From the NCBI GenBank assembly GCA_018340375.1, contig JAFFJZ010000002.1, positions 62,242,001 to 62,306,000 of the forward strand: a stretch of DNA of 64,000 nucleotides, in the 5' to 3' direction. Source of the DNA: Gonatopus flavifemur (Eukaryota > Arthropoda > Insecta > Hymenoptera > Dryinidae). Positions 56,563-64,000 of this stretch are shown one piece after another (positions within the stretch are counted from its first letter, which is position 1; every line of letters begins with the position of its first letter). Position numbers and translations under genes: made by a program. A model generated the notes under the pieces. That model saw nothing but the letters and a program-made list of their open reading frames with translations, ran no database searches and had not been told where the DNA came from.

Positions 56563-57054
56563 CACTGAGGAAAAAATATTGGTCTCATAACAATTTTGTT
56601 CCCTGTACTGGCTATCTGAAGGAAAAGAACTTCGGAATTGCTCCTACATACAGCCAAAAGGATCGTTCCAGAACGATTCAGGTGTCGCCACTGTAGCTGT
56701 CTACCCTGACCATACTTCCCATACAGCACAAAAGTCCCCGCAAAGAGCTCCCATTATGACAGTAAACATGAATTCATTATGAATAGTTTGAATTCGAAAT
56801 GAACTCTTGATGAATTACTAAATCTTCAGAAAGAATTCATATCACGAATTCATGAAGAACTATTCAGGCATTCAACATGTATGCATTTTGAATTCATTGA
56901 ATTCATATTGAATTCATTTTTACTGTCATAACGGGGACTGTTCAAGTTTTTGTGAATTCAAAATGATCATTTGTGCTGTCTGGGTTCAGATAATCAGACC
57001 ACACAGATCAGATGGTTATAGTTCAGATAGTATAACCACACATTTTTTTCAGTG
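56563..57054. mobile_element. CAC-type element (CACTGAGGAAAAAA), TA duplication
   Basis: CACTGAGGAAAAAATATTGG and ACACATTTTTTTCAGTG pair at the ends, with only short inner matches (CTATCTGAA). TA/TA flanks. It contains 56724-56985. Confidence 0.65.
56724..56985. mobile_element. Palindromic MITE with ATGAATTCA motifs
   Basis: CAGCACAAAAGTCCCCG, TTATGACAGTAAACATGAAT and the complement (ATTTTTACTGTCATAACGGG, CATTTGTGCTG) pair. About 14 extra bp interrupt the left arm. The interior is ATGAATTCA/TGAATTCAT. Confidence 0.6.
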
Positions 57055-57075
57055 TATACCCGGGGAGTATAACAA

Positions 57076-57212
57076 CCCAAGTGGCACACGGATGTTTCAG
57101 ATGTGATAGGAACATGCTTGGAACATCCAAATGGGACTGATCTCGATAATCATCTTCTATGCGTGTCCATGGGATACTGTACGCATCATAATCCCTCTTG
57201 GTGCTGCTTGGG
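57076..57212. mobile_element. CCC-type MITE (CCCAAGTGGCAC), AA duplication
   Basis: CCCAAGTGGCACACGGATG pairs with TTGGTGCTGCTTGGG at the right; AA/AA flanks. Confidence 0.6.
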
Positions 57213-57214
57213 AA

Positions 57215-57625
57215 TATATATCTCCATTTGATTTTAAGAATAGGAACCATACCAGCAGTGATGGTGAATCAATTCATAATTCTTGGATATTTCAAGCGAT
57301 CTTAGCAATTTCAGACATATTGAGAAATATTCATCGAGTAGTAGATTTATGATCAATCGGTTTCATTTCAAGTTCTCTTGTAGAACAACGCTACAAACCT
57401 AGTGTATCACTAGAGAATTCTTATTGAAGTAGAAATGAATGCATTGGTTACAAGGATTGATTTACATTGATGAAATTTTTTGTTCATTTTGCAGGTAAGT
57501 GGATGAAACTTCTTTATCTGCCGCTCAGAGAAACAGTAAGTACTAAAATTGAATTTTCATCGCTGTACAAAAACCAGTCTGGCTTGGGCGGCTGATTTAA
57601 TAAAAAATCGACAGATATCATATTG
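57215..57625. other. No recognised feature
   Basis: AT-rich and unrecognised. Confidence 0.5.
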
Positions 57626-57627
57626 TC

Positions 57628-57903
57628 GAAGTTTGAATCGTTAATAGGAACGAAACGTAAAATCAGACTCTCAAAATGTAATAGAACCCTCAATAGAAAT
57701 TATTACCGGATCAATCTTGTTCAGAGTCATTTAGGCTCGGATACGGTATTAATTTCTACTAGGGTGATCATTTATTTTCTCAAATTTGCTCCTTGGGACT
57801 GGAAAACATCGTTTGAAGGATGTACCGCAAGATTTTTGGCCCTTAATAACTGAGTGTTTTCTTATTCGATTACTAATTCGTTTCAATAAATGATTCAAAC
57901 TTC
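57628..57903. mobile_element. GAAGTTTGAATCG MITE, copy 2, with nested CCCTAGT MITE
   Basis: GAAGTTTGAATCGTTAATAG pairs with TTCAATAAATGATTCAAACTTC, and ATTCGATTACTAATTCG matches copy 1 near 610-625. The insertion 57687-57764 sits in the middle. Confidence 0.7.
57687..57764. mobile_element. CCCTAGT-family MITE, nested
   Basis: CCCTCAATAGAAATTATTAC pairs with GGTATTAATTTCTACTAGGG. The flanks are AA and TG, so no duplication is visible. Confidence 0.6.
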
Positions 57904-57904
57904 A

Positions 57905-58450
57905 GCTGCATCAGATTTTCATGACTTCGTGCAAGCATGGTAGGAAACTTTTATTAAAATACACTAAGGAGTATTCATCGGAAGATATTTGGAGATACTC
58001 GTATGGAGGTTTACATGAAGAATCCTTAAAAATTGCAGGATGCTCCTTGCATCTTTACAATTAGGATTGTACTCGCGTGTGTATAAATCAAACAAGGCTG
58101 GCTCCCTTTTCATTTCGTGATAAGTTACTTCTCGATGTTAGAAGAACTGTTGAGGCAGCGATGGTATAATAATGCATGAAGTGGTGAGTTCGGAATACTT
58201 ATGAACATAATTTACTCTATGGAAGATCAGAATTATGATGCACATTGATAACTCATATTTTCTCTTTACTTATCTCACAGATATAAATTTTAAAATGCAT
58301 CAATGAACAATGAGATAATTTAATGCAAACAACCATTGAATAAGCACCCGATGTTTCGAGTAAACTTTTAGATATATTTTACATATTTGACCCCAAATTT
58401 GAACATAAATCCTACGCTAATTCTGACACTGTGGAAAATGTGACCTATCG
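57905..58450. other. No recognised feature
   Basis: AT-rich and unrecognised. Confidence 0.5.
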
Positions 58451-58452
58451 TA

Positions 58453-58721
58453 CACTGTTAGAAAAATGTGTCTTAAACTTAACAATACTATTATGAAGTT
58501 TTTTACATAAACATTTTATTAAATTCCATACGAAGATTTGTATGAAATTTCATATTTTCATATTAAATTTCATGTTTTCATATTAAATTTAATAATCGTT
58601 CTTAAATTTAATATGGAAATATGAAATTTCATAAAAAATTTCGTATGAAATTTAATGAAATGTTTATGTAAAAAACTTCATAATATTATTGTCAAGTTTA
58701 AGACAGATTTTTCTAACAGTC
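58453..58721. mobile_element. Hairpin MITE (CACTGTTAGAAAAA), TA duplication
   Basis: CACTGTTAGAAAAATGTGTC pairs with GACAGATTTTTCTAACAGTC (last base changed). The arms exceed 100 bp (TTATGAAGTTTTTTACATAA, CATATTAAATTT). TA/TA flanks. An orphan end of the same kind (TTCCTAACAGTG) lies near 60168-60179. Confidence 0.8.
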
Positions 58722-58827
58722 TAACCACTTTTTGGTGTGTATATGCGTCCATCAATCCTGTATCCAAATGTTGTTTCCGATTTGTGTTGCATTTTGTGAA
58801 TTAACACCAATTTGAGTATAAACTCTA

Positions 58828-60109
58828 CACTGGGAAAAAAAAGTCATGACCGTAATGAATATTTCTTCCGGCCAAGGAAATGAATTCATCCAATAGTGAC
58901 AATGAAATCATTTCATGGGACTTATCAATCTGAGTATTCATGCAAACAATGTATTCAAATCTGAAATTCTTGAGCCTGAAGAAACATTTCTTTGAATCAA
59001 ATACCCTTTCTTCAGTGAAAATAAACCTACTCTGATTCAATTAATTATCTTTTCGGAGGAATGAAACCACTCAAACATCTAAAAAAGAAAGTTTTTGAAT
59101 CAATTAGGAAAATTTTCAATCCATCGAAATAAATCATCAACTTCAAGATGTTCTTTTTTGACTTCGTGAATTCCATCCTGATTCAATAAATGGTGTTTCA
59201 GAAGTCATTGAGCACAATATCAGATTTTTTCTGTAAAAAAAAATTATCACACTTGTAAAGCTTTCATAGTCCACTCTGGTGTTCCTTTAATCTATTGATA
59301 ACCGGGAATTCTGAGCACTTTGGATCAAATGAGACTTCATTGATCGTTCGGTCATGCCGTCTGTTAGGCGAATAGTGCCTATCACTCCATGCGGGACCTG
59401 TAATTCAATGCCATAATCTGAAAGAAATATTTATTTGGATGAAGTAATACTTACTAAGAAGACAGAGTGATTAATTCTTTATATACAAACCATACTGTCG
59501 AAAGAGAACTTGTGAGAAAGTGACTACACCTTGCGAGAACCAACCGAAAGTCGTCTAAGTAACTAAAACGTAACGTGATTTCGAAAATCCATTTCTTCAT
59601 CTTACTGAATTTTCTTTAGAATCAATTGCACATACTTTCATATCGATGAATGAAATCATTTGAATATAAAAATCATTCTGTGGATTTGAAGAAATACAAA
59701 ATCATGCTTACCAAGTATTACTTTCATTCCAAGCAGTATAGTATGGATTCGAAAACGTTGTTATTAACACATTTGTACATCTTGAATTGAAAATTCGAGC
59801 TTTTCCTACAAAACGTAACGTAATAAAATTGAAGAAATAAGTTATTGAATTTTCAATTGTTTTTGAATGAAATTAGAATCATGCCTTGCACTTCGCGGTC
59901 TGACTAATCCAAAGAATTAATCTTTGGGTCAATAAAATGTTTCTTGGATTGGAGGAAACTGAATTCAATAAAATAATATCTTCCATTTAACGAAAGAATT
60001 CATTATTTCTATTGAATCATCATTGTTTGAAAGGACATGTATTCAGTTCAATGAGGGCTAGATTGAAAAAAATGTATTTCTTTGATGTAATGACTTTTTT
60101 TTCTCAGTG
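58828..60109. mobile_element. 1.28-kb CAC-type element (CACTGGGAAAAAAAAG), TA duplication
   Basis: CACTGGGAAAAAAAAGTCAT pairs with ATGACTTTTTTTTCTCAGTG; TA/TA flanks. The subterminal regions carry many GAATCAATT, AATGAATTCA and TTTCTTTGA motifs. The centre is unique, and no transposase frame is seen. Confidence 0.65.
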
Positions 60110-60114
60110 TACAC

Positions 60115-63100
60115 AATTTCGGTGTGCATATACTAAGTAAGTAAGTCCATCAATTCGGTGTGAATTTTTCCTAACAGTGTATTTAAAACTCGCTTCCTAC
60201 GTATTTTTTATACTGCAATTCTACAAGTTTCATTTCGAAGCTCTCCGAATTTGTAATCACTTTTCAAATGCTTAAAAACAAATTCAACGCTTAATACCAA
60301 CGGTTTCACTTGTTTTAACGTTAAACTTGCATGTAATTGAACATTCAAAGAATGACTGCAAGATCCAAGCATTTGAAATGCTCTGCAATAAAACCTTTGG
60401 ATTTGTAGTGTAGACGGAAAAATTTTTGAAGGTAGCTTTTGGTTGAGTTTGACAGAAATTGATTGAACGTAAAGCGATTGAAGCAAGCATAAAATAGATT
60501 TCTCATGAGATCATACCTTCCTAACCACAAAAGAAGAAGAGCAGTCAGTCAAGGAAGTTACTATACATACAAGGTTTCCGTGAAATCAAATCATCATGTT
60601 ATGTAGGAGATTGCCTCGAAAGATAAGAGTTCCAAGTTTCAAACTGGTTTATCAATTTTTTCGTTCAAAAAGCTTTGACGAATGAGTGGAGAGAGTGAAA
60701 CAATCGATATTGTCATAAACTCTCTCTCTCTCTTTCTCGTACACTGTACACGGAAAATAACTGTACCAATAAATAGGTACATGGTTTTCTCGGTTCATTT
60801 GATTCCATCTCAAGGAGTCATTTTGATTTAGATGATAAAAAAAGGCTGTCCTCATGAATTTTTCAAGAACGTACTCAAAGAGAAATGTATACTAAGAATA
60901 GGGACAGCGACAATTATATAATAGGATCTATGAGATACATAATACAGATTATTACACAGATTGTACCCTTATTTAAATCAATAAATACACACTCGAAATA
61001 CATGAGGAGATTTTTTATTCATCCTTTCAAATGTTGCACGAGAATCATAGGTGAACATAATTCCTGGAAAAATCGGTATGTCGCTAGGGGTGACGATAAC
61101 TCAATAACGGCTCATCCAAAACGAAAAAATAAGAATGTTTAGATTCAGTATGGAAGTGGCTCTCGCGCATTTTATGGATGATGATATTTATCGTTTAATA
61201 CGAAAATATCAGAGATTCAAAATAGAAAACACAAAAAAAAGCTTTCTTAAATTGTTTTTGACCAAAAAAATTATAAAAGTTGAAATTTCAATACGGTTGT
61301 ACACTGAGAGAAATGTATCAATCAAAATTGCTGCTTTTGTTATGAAACGAGGGCTATACTTAATATAAGTTGACAAATTAATGGGGAATTCGAATAAGTG
61401 CGGAATGTTATTTTAATCGAAAAAAAAACGTTCATCGTCACCAATGTCGAACATGATTGTTTGGGATCACAACCCTTACTTCTTGTCCCGAAGAAGTTGG
61501 CACGAAATCGGCGGGGGTCACCCCGTAAAAATAACTTTATTCGGTTTAATGACCCGTATGTATAGAGTTTGATTCAATTCATCAAGTCAAATTCAGGGGC
61601 AGACTTATGTTTTTGCCGCCCCTACGCCATCTATAGCTTGCTCCCTCTTATGAAGCAGCATAAATTACTTCTTCAAGAAATCAAAAAATCTCCATTACCA
61701 AAAAATGTTGTTTCATTGCTTAGAATTTATTATTCTTCTGAAAATTATTTTTCATTGAATAAGATTAAAAAAAAAATGTTTTTTTCGACACGAGTGCCGC
61801 CTTTTCACGGCCTGCCGTCCCTACGCAGTGGCGTTGTTGGCGTAGGTCATATTCGGGTCCCGGGTCATCACACAATTCTCGTCTTAAAGTCGCGATGAGA
61901 GCTAGGGCGGACAGTAATCAATCTCATGGTTTTCTCCATATTATGAATAAAAGTTTGGTTGTTTTGAATATGAATGGAGCAGCTTATTCAACGGAAATAA
62001 AAAATTTGGCTGTGACAAATAAAATTTATTTGGCTGAACTAAATGTTTTATTTGGAGTGACTAAATTTCGTAGCTGTTTGATATTCGATTAAATCTTTCC
62101 TCAATGCATCCGATATTCAAATGAGATTCATGGCAGCACACGTGGGAGGTATATCATGGAAGAATGGAAACTTCATATGACGTTTACAATATTCAAATAT
62201 ATCGCCAATCAGTTGATTCAAAACATGGAATCAGATTGAAAATAACACTTGAAATATGATTATTCCTCATTCTCTAATATCAACACTTTTCGAGGGATTG
62301 AATATGAACTCATCAATTCTCCGCATTGATTTGAACAATTGTTCAAACATCAAATACACGATTATTGCGCTTTCAATGTATTATTTGTTTTTCAAGAATA
62401 ATACTCATGCATGAGTTTTTTTATCGGAAGGTAAATATCATTTCTCATATTATGCTTCATGAGAAACTGTATACGCGTACGCAAAATGCTCATTTTTTGT
62501 CAGAGTTCTTCTCATCCACTCAATTCTTCTGACTGCATCAGGTTGATACTTATATGGCACCACTATCACCCTAGTCCACGACTGTGATAAAAACTTCGAA
62601 ACGATCGGATAAGCAGAACGGGAGATATGCGCGTACGAAACTTAGGGGAGGGGGGGCTACAGTCACACAAACAGACAGACAGACACGGTAACAACATTGT
62701 TCCCCGAGTTCTGAGGAACATTTTGGTCTGGGAAATTTTGAATTTCGAGACAAAAAAATTTTCGGCTCCTCGAAACGATCACAAAGCTTCCCTCTAACAA
62801 GGAAGCAATACACTGATCTGATTAAATCTCATTGACGAATGCTTCGATCGGGTTTGGTCAGAAGATTTGTACAATATTCAATGAGATTTGGCGAGAATCA
62901 ATGGTTTTGTTCAACCAAGGCTGTTGGATATTCTCGAGTGATATTTTACCATTCGTTCAAAGAATTTGTTGAAAACATTGATTTTTTAAAATTTTCCACA
63001 GTACCCGTAGAGAAGTTTTGATCATTTTGCCGTTAATAAGCTTGACTTATAACTTCACAACGGAATCGCCCAATCACGTGATCTTGTTGGTTAGAATGAT

Positions 63101-63180
63101 CAGTGAGGAAAAAAAGACATATCAAAGGTGGAAGCCTTGATGACAGGTAATTCATCAAATAAAAATCACACATTGGCTGA
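60115..63180. other. Mostly unassigned, with orphan repeat ends
   Basis: It contains orphan CAC-type ends (CACTGTACACGGAAAATAAC near 60743, CACTGAGAGAAATG near 61302), TTAGTTG-family text near 61960-62100 ending CTCAATG, a CT run at 60719-60733, and a GC-richer piece at 61590-61860. A CCCCC- and CAGACAGACAG-bearing segment at about 62560-62720 looks like the 3' end of a LINE-type repeat, though that is tentative. No coding sequence is recognised. Confidence 0.4.
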
Positions 63181-63185
63181 TTATT

Positions 63186-63320
63186 TCCTTACAGCATCGG
63201 ACATTTCTACGTTGCCTCTACGTAGCCTCCACGTGGAATCTTCTTTCATCCACGTCAACCATTTATCCACGTAGAGTCCACGGAGATGCGACGTAGAATT
63301 CGGTGGGTGTGCTGTTAGGG
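63186..63320. mobile_element. CCC-type MITE (CAGCATCGGAC family), copy 2, TT duplication
   Basis: The left TCCTTACAGCATCGGACATT (first base decayed from CCC) and the right GTGGGTGTGCTGTTAGGG pair; TT/TT flanks. Full-length match to 41788-41934, including the CCACGTGGAATCTT and GGAGATGCGACGT segments. Confidence 0.7.
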
Positions 63321-63324
63321 TTGG

Positions 63325-64000
63325 TTACGATTATGATTATGAATGACTCAGGCCAATTTGTGGCCTATACGTAAATTTTATCTGATTATAGGTTATGTTG
63401 TGATGGCCGAGCTGCCTGTCTGAGTAGTTTTTAATTAGGATTCGCTTGGTCACCGAAATCATAATCTTGATTTGAATGAAATCCAACGGGGTTTGGTAAG
63501 AATATTGTACAGTTTCCAATGAGGTTTGACCGATTGAAGTGGTTTTTTCATCACAAGAAAAAAATTTTCACCTTGAAAAAAAAGAGATGGTAGCGCTACA
63601 GCTGCTTGAAGTCTTGAAGTTGACTCTTCGGGTTTGAGTCGGACAACGCCCAGGCCCCAGTAATTGAAATCGAACAACTCGATCTTTTTCATTTAGGGGC
63701 CCCAAGAGCTCCGGAACTGTACGTTTGTAGGTATATACATATAGCATAATGGTACAGTCTATGCGAAGGAAACTTTGCATCAAACTTTTATGCAAAATCT
63801 CAATTGATGTGAAATTTGAAAAATATCACAGTGTACTGCTCATCTGGGTTCGCGCCGTGAATATGAATTTGGTGTTGGATTAACCCTTCATTTTCTTTAA
63901 AAAAAATCACAAACACGCGGGACGATTTGACATTTCACCGCCATCATGTTGACTTTGAAAATATCGTGAGATGCAACAAAAGAAGTCAATAATTAAAAAA
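63325..64000. other. No recognised feature
   Basis: CAACGGGGTTTGGTAAGAAT near 63486 is a diverged relative of text near 62850 (GATCGGGTTTGGTCAGAAG). There is no other structure and no recognised ORF. Confidence 0.45.

Overview
The window looks like AT-rich nuclear DNA from an arthropod, most likely an insect. The signs are three insect-type IS630/Tc1/mariner transposase relics, dozens of short inverted-repeat DNA elements (MITEs), no operon structure, and no compact gene arrangement. I recognise no host gene. Every coding region I can support is a transposase, and all three are interrupted.

The three transposase elements are: (1) an irritans-type mariner at 11968-13261 on the minus strand; (2) a DD41D element with terminal inverted repeats (TIRs) of about 400 bp at 35779-37808 on the plus strand; (3) a second, different mariner at 48177-49488 on the minus strand. 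A 1.34-kb foldback at 43144-44479 shares ends and internal modules with the DD41D element and looks like its non-autonomous relative.

The rest is a dense, nested deposit of non-autonomous DNA transposons. Two large groups stand out. CAC-type elements begin CACTGAG, CACGGAG, CACCGAG or CACTGT. CCC-type elements begin CCCTAGT, CCCTGG, CCCGAG, CCCGTACAGC, CCCAAG and similar. In both groups the flanking duplication, where it can be read, is two bases long and its sequence varies (TA, CA, TG, AT, AA, TC, CT, TT). One insertion is proved by a natural empty site elsewhere in the window. Also present are hAT-like elements with 8-bp target duplications (1148-3009, 2523-2728, 55345-56006, 54281-54661), a possible Mutator-like element with a 9-bp duplication (2418-2841) and four TTAA-flanked piggyBac-like MITEs.

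Layout: 1-5200 holds MITEs and a three-level hAT nest. 6.2-15.5 kb holds CAC- and CCC-type MITEs, mariner 1 and TTAA elements. 15.5-24.4 kb is sparse with degraded repeats. 24.4-30.1 kb is nested CAC/CCC elements, including a second, inverted copy of the 1.16-kb element seen at 10.5-11.9 kb. 30-33 kb is sparse. 33.1-34.7 kb is a TIR-bounded tandem array. 35.1-41 kb is a 4.1-kb nest containing the DD41D element, followed by tandem duplications. 41.5-45 kb holds foldbacks. 47-49.6 kb is a foldback interrupted by mariner 2. 52.3-57.2 kb holds several nests, one of them four levels deep. The last 4 kb is mostly unassigned.

All element calls come from reading inverted repeats and flanks by eye. 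Superfamily names are inferred from end motif plus target-duplication length and are tentative unless a transposase is present.
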